From Ascaphus truei (Eukaryota; Chordata; Amphibia; Anura; Ascaphidae): a stretch of 64,000 bases of DNA. This document shows, piece after piece, positions 33,798 to 44,691 of the stretch. The notes under the pieces were generated by a model that searched no databases, was not told the DNA's origin, and saw only the letters and a program-made list of their open reading frames with translations. The translations under genes and the position numbers were made by a program. The stretch covers positions 21,001 through 85,000 of the forward strand of contig WSYH01001934.1 of assembly GCA_036426205.1 (NCBI GenBank), in the 5' to 3' direction. Positions within the stretch are counted from its first letter, which is position 1. The number at the start of each line of letters is the position of its first letter.

Positions 33798-34352
33798 TAG
33801 TGGTACACACAGTCACCGTCTCACACAATACCACACAGTACCACACACACCGATCCACACACACAGAACCTCACACCCACAGTCCCACACACAGAACCAT
33901 GCACATACAGTCTCACACACAGATACCGTCTCACATAGAACCACACCCACACACACTCAACCACACACACTCTCACACACAGACACACAGACACCGTCTC
34001 ACACACACACACACTCTTACACACACAGACACACATACTGCCTCAAAGGGGTGGGAAAGGTGCTAACTGGTGTTCAACAAGATGTACACTCACACACAAA
34101 GACACGCTCACACACACACAGAGACACGCTCACACACACACACACAGAGACACGCTCACACACACACACAGAGACACGCTCACACACACAGGGACACGCT
34201 CACACACACACAGAGACACGCTCACACACACACAGAGACACGCTCACACACACACAGAGACACGCTCACACACACACAGAGACACGCTCACACACACACA
34301 CACACAGAGACGCACACACGCACACACAGAGACGCACGCACGCACGCACACG

Positions 34353-34425
<73 letters not shown>

Positions 34426-35055
34426 CTCTGCCCCACACACAGAACATCTCGCTACACACACCAGAACCGCGTTACGACAGAACCTCTACACCAAGACCTC
34501 GCACACACAACCTCTCTCACCAAACAACAGCGCGCACACACAAACCGCCGCACACACAACCCTCGCACACACACCTCGAGCACACAAACGCGCGCTACCA
34601 ACACAACCGCGCACACACAACCCTGCTCACCACACAACCGCCGCACACACAAACCACTCCGCGTCACACACAACCGCGCGCACCACACAACCGCGGCACA
34701 TCACAACCCGCACACAAACAACGCGCAACACACACAACGCGCACACACACACAACCGGCACACACAAACCGCACACACACCAACCTCACACACACAACCG
34801 CCACACACACAAAACCGCAACACACACACAACCGCAAACCACACCCACACAACACACACACACACACACAACATCACCACAAACACACAACCCACACACA
34901 AAACAACCTCACACACACACACAGTAAACCTCACACAACACAACCCCGTCGCAAACGCCTCTCACACACACAACCTCTCTCACACACACAAACCTCTCTC
35001 TCACACACAACACAACCTCTCTCTCTCACACACACAACCTCTCTCTTTCACACAG
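33798..35055. repeat. CA-rich low-complexity tract
   Basis: About 1.25 kb of CA-rich sequence. It includes pure CA runs (34345-34422) and a repeated unit with GAGACACGCTCACACACAC (34095-34300). It yields His/Thr-rich frames of up to 447 codons that are artefacts of composition. Confidence 0.95.
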
Positions 35056-35396
35056 AGACACTCCTCCCCGGTCCCCCGTGGCATTGAGAGCAGGGATGGG
35101 CAAAGTACAGGAAGGCTCTGACTAGCTCCGCCCCCAACTCTCGTGCAGCCTCTGCCTCCGATTCCCTCAAGTGTCCTCACCGACTGGCCGGCGGTGACTT
35201 GACCTGTCAATCACCGCCGCTGCCAGTCCCAGTGAGCCAGATCCCAGCGACCTCAAAGACGGGAGTGTTCCCGGTCACAGTGTAATGACAAGCAAGACCA
35301 AGGAGGAAGATTGGAGGGAATAAGGCGCCGGGGGAACAAACAGAGGACGGAGGCCCGCACGGAGCGCAAAAAACGGACACCGGAGGAAACGACAAC
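35056..35396. other. GC-rich unique-looking segment
   Basis: Starts with CAGGGATGGGCAAAGTAC, a start reminiscent of hAT-type MITEs, and contains GCCGGCGGTGACTTGACC and CAATCACCGCCG near 35190-35215. No right terminus was found. The identity is uncertain. Confidence 0.3.
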
Positions 35397-35457
35397 ACCA
35401 CACACACCCACACATCACACAACAACACAAACCACAACCACACCACATCACACTACA

Positions 35458-35490
<33 letters not shown>
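35397..35490. repeat. CA-rich tract and (CA)n
   Basis: Ends in a pure CA run at about 35459-35488. Confidence 0.95.
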
Positions 35491-35491
<1 letters not shown>

Positions 35492-35613
35492 AATGAATAA
35501 ATCAGTAGAGTAGTCTTCATTGTTAACAAGAAATTGAGAAATGGTGTAATAAGAAAGCTCATCTGAAAGCGCAGCCAGAATCATCATTCAATTGACAGAG
35601 GTACAAACAAACT

Positions 35614-35805
35614 CTACCAATTAGTCTCCATGTTCATTACTGTTGCCATAACCAATTGATGCTTTGACTTTCTGCAGGGCACTATCTTTTCATTGAAATC
35701 TCCCATGATCATCTTAAATTCGCAATTTCCTTTGTCAAGTTGGTTGATTTCATGGTAGAAGTTTTCCACTTCGTTGTCTCTGTGACTTGATATTGGGGTA
35801 TACAC
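35614..35805 (-). pseudogene. RTE endonuclease fragment, inverted copy
   Basis: The minus strand reads YTPISSHRDNEVENFYHE, GNCEFKMIMGDFNEK and KHQLVM. This is the same endonuclease segment as the plus-strand copy that begins 35 bp further on. The two copies are arranged head to head. Confidence 0.8.
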
Positions 35806-35837
35806 TTAGATAAATATTATTATTGGTGAATTATCCA

Positions 35838-36706
35838 TGTGTATGCTCCAACATCAAGTCACAGAGACAATGAAGTGGAAAACGTCTACCATGAAATCAA
35901 CCCACTTAAAGGAAATTGCCACCTTAAGATAATTATGGGAGATTTCAATGAAAAGATGGTGACCTGCAGAAAGACAAAACACCAATTGGTTTTGGAAACA
36001 TGAATCAACATGGAGACAGATCAGTAGAATATGAAAACTTGTACATTGTTAATTAATTCTTAAAGAAGAATCCAAACAGAAAATGGACATGAATTGGACC
36101 CAATGGAATCAAGAATAAAATGAACTATATCCTAGCTAACAAGAACCATGTGATTGAAGACAGCAGGTAGTTGAAAGCTCAGAAAAAAACTGGAGGAACA
36201 GCCAAGTATAAGAAAATATCAGATGAGATAAAGTAGTTACTGAGGAAACGACAAGAAATGAAACACTCAAGACTCCCAAATTCAATAAACAGAATGGAGC
36301 AAGACGTCCTGGAAGCATGTAACTACAGCTGTAAGAACATTTAACTGCTATACGGTGACGTCTTTCAAAGATAACAAAAGTTTAAAGAAGATGAAGCAGG
36401 AATTTATGATATGGAAGAAGCAAATCATTGCACTCAAAGAAGATGGTGGATCAACAATAAAAGACTTTGCACTTATCATAATAGAGTTGAGGACGTGTAC
36501 AACAAATTGTACAAGTACACAGATATGGCATAATTAAGCAGATGAATAGAGCAAAGAAACCACTAATGATGTACTATGAATCCTTTTAGAGGAAGTAGCA
36601 AAAGCAATGAAATCCATGAGGAATGGGAAGGCTCCTGTGGAAGATGGAATTACAACTGAAATCTAGAAGGAAGTTGGGGAAGAAGTATATAAAATCCTTG
36701 CAAAAC
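35838..36706 (+). pseudogene. RTE LINE, endonuclease C-terminus and start of RT
   Basis: Plus-strand frames read VYAPTSSHRDNEVENVYHE, KIIMGDFNEKM, KWTWIGPNGIKNKMNYILA (one base lost) and, further on, AMKSMRNGKAPVEDGITTE. These match the DFN catalytic motif, the WTWxSPNG block and the K-AxGxDGIT block of RTE-clade LINEs. Many stops show decay. The element is cut at 36706 by an L1/Tx1-like insertion and resumes at 44676. Confidence 0.85.
36691..36706. repeat. Target-site duplication (left) of the L1/Tx1-like insertion
   Basis: AAAATCCTTGCAAAAC occurs here and again at 44676-44691. It is 16 bp, perfect, and flanks the inserted LINE. Confidence 0.95.
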
Positions 36707-36933
36707 GGGGGTGCGCGTGACGACAATGTGGGTGCACGCAGGCTGAGGAAGCTCCGTGCACCACACGCGAAATTACCATAAAATCCCCCAATTGCCACCT
36801 CGGTTAGCCCCGCGGGAAGTCTGACGGGCCGTGGGAGCTGACTGGGATGTTTTTCAGGGAGGCGCCGAGGCCGGGGATCTCTCCCACTTCGGCCGTGGGC
36901 AGCAAGTGGCACCAGAGAGGAGAAAGAACAAAA
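36707..36933 (+). mobile_element. L1/Tx1-like LINE 5' UTR
   Basis: GC-rich sequence directly after the target duplication and before the ORF1 ATG at 36934. The insertion looks complete or nearly so at its 5' end. Confidence 0.65.
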
Positions 36934-37340
36934 ATGGTGTCCCTGAGCGCGGCACACACGGAAGGCAACAAAGGGGAGGGACAAGGTATGGACTTTGAGG
37001 GGGATATCCCTAACAGAAAGGCTGCCCTAAGAAAACAGGCAGGGAGGGCCACAGCAGCTGAGGGGTCAGTGGGGGGAGCTGCTTCTGACAGTGAATTGTC
37101 TATGACTGAGGGAGACACAGTAACAACAAAACAGGACCTCCAGAACATGCTCAGAGAAATGCAAGCAAGTTTTCAGTCAGCGCTTGATAAAGCTGTAAGG
37201 GAATTCAAAACAGAAATCTCCATCCTAGCTATAAGAACTACGCAGCTTGATAATAAGATGGACATTTCCCTACAAAATCAAGTAAATACTGACGATGAGG
37301 TCCTGTGTCTCAATGATGAGATAAGAGCTATGAGGGAGGT
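36934..37340 (+). pseudogene. L1/Tx1-like ORF1, N-terminal part
   Basis: From ATG 36934 the frame encodes an N-terminal basic/acidic region and then a coiled coil (LQNMLREMQASFQSALDKAV, FKTEISILAIRTTQLDNKM). It ends at EIRAMRE, where an LTR element interrupts. It continues at 42515 with GMDDIENRERRQNLRIW, the start of the RNA-binding domain. ORF1 protein trimerises and binds LINE RNA in this family. Confidence 0.8.
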
Positions 37341-38453
37341 TGTCAAGAGAGAGGGGATTTGGCCCGGGATTAAAGGAGTTACACCCCATTTGGCCACCCT
37401 CTACTCTCACCTGGGAAGCAACGAGTTAACTGGACTGGGGTCCAGTAATGTGGTTTTGCCTTGCTTCAGCCATCCAACTGTTTATTCCCCTGTAAAAATG
37501 TATTGTTTCTGTTCCAGTGACTGCACCACACAAACACTGGGATGCATCCGGGAGGACAAGGGTTAATAGTTGAATAGTGATTCTAGCCCTTTGTTTAAGT
37601 TACCCTCAAAGATGCCTGCCTACTAAGGAATGCGACCAAATGTTTAGGAAGCTCGAGTGGTTTGTGAGTGTTAAAACTCACACTTACAAACCATAGTATC
37701 CTGCCAGACACTCCATTTGGTAGACTGGCCAAACGCCCCTGATTTAGGAGTGGGGCTACAGAATGAGTGACCTTATTAAATATAAGAATATTATGAGATG
37801 TCCTCGGCTGAACGTGCTAAAAGCTACATATGTGTATTCGTGGGACTGATTCGCAAATAAGGATTACAGACAAATGATATTTAGCCAGTACTAAGAGCCA
37901 GATATTAATATCTCTCTTAATTTTAGTATTACACTGTAGTATTTAGTCTCATTGGGAGCGTCATGCGTGCCGGAATGTATTAATATGTCTCGCGTGCCAG
38001 TAAGTATTACTGAACTGAAGTTATGAAGTTATTTAGATAGGAAAAGCAGTTTTTAAACGTCCTTGGGTGGGAGGAGTTTTACTCTGAGGAAAACTGTCAA
38101 CCTCACCACTGATTTATGAGAGGGGCTGGGTTTAGGTTGTGTTCAATGGGAAATAATTGTATAAGAACCAGGCTCAGCCTATGGCTATTGTCCTTCATGT
38201 GTCTTCATGATCTGCATGTATTGCTGTGATGTCAACTGAATTATGGAAGAAATGGCCCATCCTGTATCCTGATGGCTTTCTTGTCCTAACCTTTAAGTAA
38301 GTGTCCATATTTTGTCTGTGATTTGTATATCTCGTGTGTTCACCTTTTTCAACGAATAAATTATATTTTATCATATCTAAGTCTCGTCCAGTTCAACCCA
38401 GTTATATATTTGGTGGTGTATTATTCATAGCCTGTCACAAAGCTCCCGTCACA
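37341..38453 (+). repeat. Left LTR
   Basis: 1113 bp, starts TGTCAAGAGAGAGGGG and ends CTCCCGTCACA. A GAATAAATT poly(A)-type signal is near 38355. An open frame runs into its start from L1 ORF1, but that reflects the insertion. Confidence 0.93.
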
Positions 38454-38484
38454 GGCTTATAATAAAACTGGTGGCAGCGGCGGG
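38454..38484 (+). promoter_or_regulatory. Probable primer-binding site
   Basis: TGGTGGCAGCGGCGGGA begins about 15 bases after the left LTR. It resembles the TGGTGGCAG-type sites of other vertebrate gypsy-like elements. The matching tRNA was not determined. Confidence 0.5.
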
Positions 38485-38608
38485 ATTGAACTGGACCTGT
38501 ATTACAGTGTACTGAGGGATACTGTAATATAGTGGGAACTCGATGGTAATTGCGAGTTCCTGGGACTAAAGATATTGAACACACAGTGTACAACATATAA
38601 CACAAGAT

Positions 38609-39540
38609 ATGGCACCTCCTCACTGTTCCCCTACTTGTGAGAAGCATTGCCTCCAGAACCAAAGTGCCGGCCATCTGTGTGACTGGAGCCGGGCACCGAG
38701 ACCGGAGGAGTGCATCAAGTCATCGCGGGGACCAGCAGCCGGCAAGGCTGAGAGAGAGGCAGCGATCGGTGAGCATGAAACCCGGCAGGCTGAGCAAAGA
38801 TCCACAGCTGCAGCCGCTGTAACCATCAAACCTCCCGGAGAGCAGGGAATGGACCCAGCTCCGGGACAGCAGAGACTTGTGAAGGGAGCGGGTGGTCTCG
38901 GAGACCACGGAAGTCTTGCACCAGCAGAGGTAACGGCCGTTGCGGTGGCCCGTCCATTTTCCCTGAAAGAGCTAGCACTGGTGTGTGCGTTGGGCAAGAC
39001 GTTGTTCCCGGCGAAGAGGACCCACTTCACGGCGTTGGTGCTGCACCGACCCGCTTACCCCCTCCCAGAGCCCGGCGCTCAAGCAACTCCGCTCTGGACT
39101 CCGTTGCCCCTTGCTGGGGTTAGTCCACCGGCGGCGGAAAAGCTCCGGAATGAGCCCGGCGCTCGAGCAACTCCGCTCTGGACTCTGTTGCCCCTTGCTG
39201 GGGTTAGTCCACCGGTGGCGGAGAAGCTCCGGCAGGCGCTACGGCACTGCCAACAAATGGGCCACAATAATGCCCGGTGCCCGGACCGTGCACGGTCAGG
39301 CAAAGAAGCCCCTCAGGGCCATCGCTCACGAGCTGCGGACACGATGACCCAGTTAGCGGCATCCTCTGATGGCTCCCACCCAGCCAGGACGACAACCCTT
39401 CACTTGATGAGTCCTGGAGAACCTGGCCGGGCTGCATCGGCAACAGCGGCGGAGAGCGGCGGCCATCCACCTGATCCCGGCGGAGAACCAGCGTCGGCGG
39501 AGAAGAGGCAGCCACTGCGGCATCCTGCCGGCGGCAATTT
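38609..39540 (+). pseudogene. LTR element internal ORF, gag-like with partial zinc knuckle
   Basis: Starts at ATG 38609 in a GC-rich frame rich in Pro, Ala, Gly and Arg; the open frame itself runs on to 39991. It holds a tandem duplication (LWTPLPLAGVSPPAAEKL, then LWTLLPLAGVSPPVAEKL, at about 39088-39150 and 39175-39235). It then reads HCQQMGHNNARCP, three of the four ligands of a CCHC zinc knuckle; the first Cys is replaced by Leu. The knuckle suggests a gag C-terminus. Beyond 39540 another frame appears to carry the conserved repeats. Confidence 0.5.
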
Positions 39541-39543
39541 TAT

Positions 39544-41019
39544 TTGGGGGAGGGTTGGGGTGTGCGGGAGGTGGGTGTTTCACATTGTTTGGTGGAGTCG
39601 GCGATTCCCAGCGATGAACGGAGCCCCGCAATCCACACCGGCGACCCTGCATCAAAGCCGGGTACTGCTGCGGCAGCTACCCGGGGCTCGCCCATGGCGG
39701 CGACGGCGGCGGAAGAGCCGCCATTCCGGCAAAGTGCCAGAGCCCTTTCTGAGTGGGGGGAGGGACAGGGTTTGCGGGAGGGGGTTATTTTACCTGGTTT
39801 GGCGGGAGCCGTGTTCCTCCACAAAGACCTGGGACCCTTGTCCTGCACCGTTGTACATGTACCCAACCCGGGCGCTGTCGTGGCAGCGGCCCGTTGCTGC
39901 CCAGCCCAGATGGTGCCGGCGGCGGCCACTCCAGTCCCCCTGCAATCGGGACCAACGAAGACAGCGGTCTCTGCGGGGACCAGCGAGGTAAGCCAGACCA
40001 AGTCGCAGACTGACCCTGACTTATTTTTCCCTATCACTGTACCACGTTGTTTCACTATAGGGGTGACCGGGGGGTGGCAGGAGATAGGGGTACTAGGGGA
40101 GGGGAAGGAAGGGCAGCTTGTAGGGCAGCCAGGCTTCCCCATTACCCTGGTGGAGCAGCAAGGGGACTCTCAGTTAAGAGCCCCACTGTTGCAGCCTTGC
40201 TATGGGCTGGAGGTATCAGGGGTTGTGGCAAAGTTAGACCACCCCCAGATTACCTGCCAGCCAGGAGCTAAGGTGGGTGCATCTGCACCAGCAACCCTGA
40301 GCTCATCCCCGGTAATGGGGAGGCAGTGTCAGGGAGATGGCCTCACTCAGGTGTCCCTAGGATCCAGGTTAGGATTAGCTAGGGAGAAGCGGAGTGAGGG
40401 GAGGCTGCAGGTAGGTAGCCAACATCAGATCTCAGTGAGAGAAGACGGGCTAGTGGTAGCCGGGGAGGGAAAGCAGCAGGTATGGCAGCTAGAGTTCCCC
40501 CTTACCCTGGCAGAGTCTCAGGGGGTTTCTCAGATCAGCAACCCCCTGTTGCAGCCTAGCTATGGGCTGGGGGTATCATGGGCAGTGGCCAGCTTGTGCC
40601 ACCCCAGGGATACCTGCCAGCCAAGAGCTAAGGCGGTTGCATCTCTAGAGATGCCCCTGAGCTCATCCCTGGTAAGGGGGAGACAAGGTCAGGGAGGTAG
40701 GTGCACTCAGGTAGTTCTAGGGTCTGGGTTAGGATTGCCCAGGGGGGAGAGGAGTGCAGGTGGGCTGCAGGGAGGTAAGCAGCAGGAGTCATCAGCAGGG
40801 GCTGAGGTGCTGGGCCTAGGGGAGGCTAAGCAGGGGGAGATAGGAGGTCAGTGGGGTGTCAGGCAGCTGGCAGAAGCTAGGGATGGGCTAGGTAGGCAGG
40901 AGGTCCCTTGTTCTGACCGGCCAGGAGTGACCCCCCTGACAGATTCCCCAGGGTTCCCAGAGGAGGGGCTGTGGGTAGATAGGCAGCCAGGGAGGAGAGT
41001 CAAAGGTATAGTGGAGTAG
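39544..41019 (+). CDS. LTR element internal ORF with duplicated ~115-residue module
   Basis: An open frame of 491 codons. Its middle has two copies of one module: GFPITLVEQQGDSQL, LLQPCYGLEVSGVVA and CQPGAK in the first, then EFPLTLAESQGVSQI, LLQPSYGLGVSWAVA and CQPRAK in the second. Similar SSLVRGRQGQG and LGSGLGLPRGERS segments follow each. I do not recognise the protein. The module could be part of gag or a captured host sequence. Unbroken length for 1.4 kb suggests recent activity or selection while the element was mobile. Confidence 0.5.
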   Translation: MGEGWGVREVGVSHCLVESAIPSDERSPAIHTGDPASKPGTAAAATRGSPMAATAAEEPPFRQSARALSEWGEGQGLREGVILPGLAGAVFLHKDLGPLSCTVVHVPNPGAVVAAARCCPAQMVPAAATPVPLQSGPTKTAVSAGTSEVSQTKSQTDPDLFFPITVPRCFTIGVTGGWQEIGVLGEGKEGQLVGQPGFPITLVEQQGDSQLRAPLLQPCYGLEVSGVVAKLDHPQITCQPGAKVGASAPATLSSSPVMGRQCQGDGLTQVSLGSRLGLAREKRSEGRLQVGSQHQISVREDGLVVAGEGKQQVWQLEFPLTLAESQGVSQISNPLLQPSYGLGVSWAVASLCHPRDTCQPRAKAVASLEMPLSSSLVRGRQGQGGRCTQVVLGSGLGLPRGERSAGGLQGGKQQESSAGAEVLGLGEAKQGEIGGQWGVRQLAEARDGLGRQEVPCSDRPGVTPLTDSPGFPEEGLWVDRQPGRRVKGIVE

Positions 41020-41416
41020 CTACAGGGGGCACAGGGCCAGGGCAGGTAGGGTCCCTACAGGATAGTGACATAGCTCTTTCCCAGACTTGGTTGACAGGAA
41101 AGCAACGGTCTGTGCTTGATAGCTGGTCTCTTGCTGGTGCAGAGACATGCCAGTCTCTGGGCAGTGTGCAGCCTGGTCTGCAAAGGGGCCCCTTCACCAT
41201 GGACTTGGTTCACCAGGCACTGGGTGGTGGGCAGAGGGAGGCAAAGGAGAATGCCCGGCGGCCACGGTGGAGCCCTGCTCAGCAGGATCTGGACTTCACT
41301 GTCCACTGTGGCCAGGACAATGTACTGGACAATGCCGGAGGACAATTTTGCCAGGCCAATCCCTCAGAACTTATTGAGTGCTTCAAGGACGCCAGGCACC
41401 CATTGAGCAGGGGAGG
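41020..41416 (+). pseudogene. Ty3/gypsy RNase H tail fragment and polypurine tract
   Basis: The plus-strand frame reads ENARRPRWSPAQQDLDFTV and GQDNVLDNA, which resembles the NxRxxRWxLALQxFxFTV...GxxNVxADALSR end of gypsy RNase H. The rest of pol is missing. GCAGGGGAGG at 41407-41416 is the polypurine tract. The fragment shows that the element arose by internal deletion of a gypsy-type parent. Confidence 0.6.
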
Positions 41417-42514
41417 TGTCAAGAGAGAGGGGATTTGGCCTGGGATTAAAGGAGTTACACCCCATTTGGCCACCCTCTACTCTCACCTGGGAAGCATGGG
41501 GTTAACTGGACTGGGGTCCAGTAATGTGGTTTTGCCTTGCTTCAGCCATCCAACTGTTTATTCCCCTGTAAAAATGTATTGTTTCTGTTCCAGTGACTGC
41601 ACCACACAAACACTGGGATCCATCCGGGAGGACAAGGGTTAATAGTTGAATAGTGATTCTAGCCCTTGTAAGTACCATCAAAGTGCCTCCTACTAAGGAA
41701 TGCGACCAATGTTTAGGAAGCTCGAGTGGTTTGTGAGTGTTAAAAACTCACACTTACAAAACCATAGATCCTGCCAGACACTCCCATTTGGTAGACTGGC
41801 CAAACGCCCTGATTTAGGAGTGGGGCTACAGAAGAGTGACCTTATTAAATATAGAGAATATATGAGATGTCCTCGGGACTGACGTGCTAAAGCTACATAT
41901 GTGATATTCGTGGGACTGATTCGCAAATAAGGATTACAGACAAATGATTTTAGCCAGACTAAGAGCAGATATTAATATATCTCTTAATTTAGTATTACAC
42001 GTAGTATTTAGTCTCATTGGGAGGTCATGCGTGCCGAATGTATTAATATGTCTCGCGTGCCAGTAAGTATTTACTGAACTGAAGTTATGAAGTTATTAGA
42101 TAGGAAAAAAAACAGTTTTTAAACGTCCTTGGGTGGGGGAGTTTTACTCTGAGGAAAATGTCAACCTCACACTTGATTTATGAGAGGGCTGGGTTTAGGT
42201 TGTGTTCAAGGGAAATAATTGTATAAGAACCAGCTCAGCCTATGGCTATTGTCCTTCATGTGTCTTCATGATCTGCATGTATTGCTGTGATGTCAACTGA
42301 ATTATGGAAGAAATGGCCCATCCTGTATCCTGATGGCGTTCTTGTCCTAACCTTTAAGTAAGTGTCCATATTTTGTCTGTGATTTGTATATCTCGTGTGT
42401 TCACCTTTTTCAAGGAATTAATTATATTTTATCATATCTAAGTCTCGTCCAGTTCAACCCAGTTATATCTTTGGTGGTGTATTATTCATAGCCTGTCACA
42501 AAGCTCCCGTCACA
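41417..42514 (+). repeat. Right LTR
   Basis: 1098 bp, matches the left LTR. The first ~240 bp differ by only a few substitutions, while the remainder shows many one-base indels. Confidence 0.93.
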
Positions 42515-43050
42515 GAGGGAATGGACGATATAGAGAATAGGGAGCGAAGGCAGAATTTACGAATCTGGCATGTCCCTGAGTCGGTGTCAGCGGAAGCCCT
42601 ATAGCCATATCTTAAAAGACTGTTTACGTCAATCGACTCTCAGCTGCAAGATGGCGATCTTACAATGGACAGAGCGCACAGAGCCTTGGGACCGAGATTT
42701 GATGACCCCAAGAGAAGCAGCGATGCCGTCCCAAAGCTCCATCAGTATGCAACCAAGGAAAGGATTATAAAAGGCTGCAGAAATAGAGGCTCAATTGAAT
42801 TTGAAAATAGTTACATCCTGATTTTCCAGGACCTGTCTAGAATGACAATTGAGAGGAGGGTGTTGCGAAAAATATTATATAGTATCTCATTTGAGACAAA
42901 AGGTGTACTGGCACTCCTCGGGAGGGACTTATGCTCGGGAAGATTTGGAGAGCTCGCTAAAAAGCCCAGTTGGTCTATCTTCTTTGCTAAGGTCGAACGG
43001 GTTGGTACAGGGAGTCACTCAGACCCGATGGCAATCGGATTTTCTCTAAA
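42515..43050 (+). pseudogene. L1/Tx1-like ORF1, RNA-binding domain
   Basis: Continues ORF1 after the LTR element with MDDIENRERRQNLRIWHVPE and, across a stop, YLKRLFTSI. Then come MDRAHRALGPRF, KERIIKGCRNRGSIEFEN, ILIFQDLSRMTIERRVLRK. These fit the RRM and C-terminal domains of L1-type ORF1 proteins. Confidence 0.8.
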
Positions 43051-44385
43051 AATCTGGCAGTTAGAAAAAAATAAATATAAAGTATTGTCAACGCCATCCA
43101 GACTTACTCCCCTGTTGGGTAATCCAGGGTTTCGACCGGGATTTTGAACCCTTGAGACGGAGAGGGATTCTAGAGATGGGAGATCTATTAGGAAAAGACA
43201 AGCTGATGTCGTTTGAAGAGCTGACTAGAAAATATGGCCAGACCCCAACAGAGATGTTCAAATATATGCAGGTCTGACATTTTGTACGACAGGGTTTTTA
43301 TGGGGAGGAATTCCCCCGGTTACACACGATTCGAAGATTTATGCAAAACAAAAAAATACCAAAAGTGTCTGATCTGATCTCTCTACCAGGGGTTAACCCC
43401 CAAAAGGATACCCCGGACCATAAATATATGGATCAGTGGGCCCTAGACTTCCAGACTGAAATAACAAGGGAGGATTGGGAAGATATTTGGGATAATGTAG
43501 GCAAAACCTCTATATATACAGTAATGAAGCAGAATATATACTGCACCGACCCACTTTATTCGAGCAAATACCCGGTATGTACCTGGCAGATACCTGGAAT
43601 GCGCCGCTCCTCACCTCTGACAAGCCCCGTTGCGTTTGCCTTCCCAGCCTGGGTTCATGCCTGGCTGACGGGCGGCTGATCTGTTAAATGATAATGATTA
43701 GGATTTAATAGGCTGCAATGCTTCGCGTGTCTACCAGATGGCATAAATTCATGAATTGTAATGCAGTATATATATATATACTGTGCAGTATTGCAGCCAG
43801 CGGGAATAAAATGCTTCAATCCCTGCCGGAAAATAACTCAATGCACTCGGGCAGAAAACAGTCACAAACCTCAATACACCCGGGTATACCCGAATTCGTG
43901 GGACTAGCCGAGCTCGAATAAAGTGTGTCGCCAGTGTATAACATTTTGCTGCGTTGGTATTGCACTCCGAAGCGGTTAAAGCAAATGTTCCCGGAAGCTA
44001 CTGATAGATGCTGGAGGGGTTGTGGGCAGATAAGGGATTTAGCGCATATTTGGTGGTTCTGTCCGACTATGCAGAAATATTGGAGGATAGTTTTGAAATT
44101 AATAGAAGAGGTGACGGGGATTAAGATGCTGCTAAACCCAGTCTTAATTATCCTGACTAGACCCATGGAGAATGTGAACCACTATACAGTTAAATTGATT
44201 ACACATATTTTAATGGTGACTAGATGCGCCATAGCAGCAGCGTGGAAGAAAACACTTCCGCCCTCTAGAAGAGAGATAATTAGAAGGGTTAACGATGTCC
44301 AACTAATGGAGGGACTCACCTCATTTCTGAATCGTACCACAAGAAAGTTTGATAGAGTATGGGACCCTTGGAATGTGGGATAAGG
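43051..44385 (+). pseudogene. L1/Tx1-like ORF2, C-terminal remnant
   Basis: Reads TPLLGNPGF and, with frameshifts, LMSFEELTRKYGQTPTEMFK and YMQV, then LLRWYCTPKRLKQMFP and CWRGCGQIRDLAHIWWFCP. This is the C-terminal region of L1/Tx1 ORF2 including its Cys-rich motif. Endonuclease and RT are deleted, so ORF1 is joined almost directly to the ORF2 tail. A MITE (43541-43936) interrupts it. Confidence 0.8.
43541..43936. mobile_element. MITE with 25-bp terminal inverted repeats
   Basis: Ends CTGCACCGACCCACTTTATT plus CGAGC, and the inverse CTGGCGACACACTTTATTCG plus AGC. It is flanked by TATA on both sides (43537-43540 and 43937-43940). The ORF2 frame continues across it. There is no transposase. 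The TIR includes CACTTTATTCGAGC, a useful family tag. Confidence 0.8.
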
Positions 44386-44675
44386 ATATGATTGTAATAG
44401 AAACGAGGACTTGGGAGTGAGAAGAATATGATATGGACATACCCAGGACATACTTGAAAACGAGAGGTAACTCTCAATGTATTACTTCCTGGTAAAATAT
44501 TTTATAAATAAATAAATATGTGACTTATAAAACAATGTATGTGATGTAATGTGACTGTTGAGGACTGTAGAAATTTTGGTTCAAAATGGTTGTTTCCCCC
44601 CCTTTTTGTTCCCTTCTGTACCCCTCCCCATCCCATTTATATTTGTAAAATGTCAATAAAAATATAAGTTAAAAA
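44386..44675 (+). mobile_element. L1/Tx1-like 3' UTR and A-rich tail
   Basis: Non-coding end with a TATTTTATAAATAAATAAAT block and TGTCAATAAAAATATAAG followed by an A-run merging into the right target duplication. Confidence 0.8.
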
Positions 44676-44691
44676 AAAATCCTTGCAAAAC
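44676..44691. repeat. Target-site duplication (right) of the L1/Tx1-like insertion
   Basis: Perfect copy of 36691-36706. Confidence 0.95.

Larger units (their letters stand above)
37341..42514 (+). mobile_element. LTR retrotransposon inserted in L1 ORF1 (non-autonomous Ty3/gypsy-like)
   Basis: 5174 bp with long direct terminal repeats (37341-38453 and 41417-42514), TG...CA ends, a primer-site-like TGGTGGCAGCGGCGGGA after the left LTR, and a polypurine tract GCAGGGGAGG before the right LTR. The host flanks GAGGT (left) and GAGGG (right) form a 5-bp target duplication with one mismatch. Removing the element restores the L1 ORF1 frame. The internal region (about 3 kb) lacks protease, most of RT and integrase, so it must depend on another element. 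Confidence 0.9.

Noticed and set aside
33778..35121. Plus-strand open frames of 447 and 285 codons rich in His and Thr
   Set aside because: They are produced by the CA-rich simple repeat; overlapping frames have the same composition and no domain is present.
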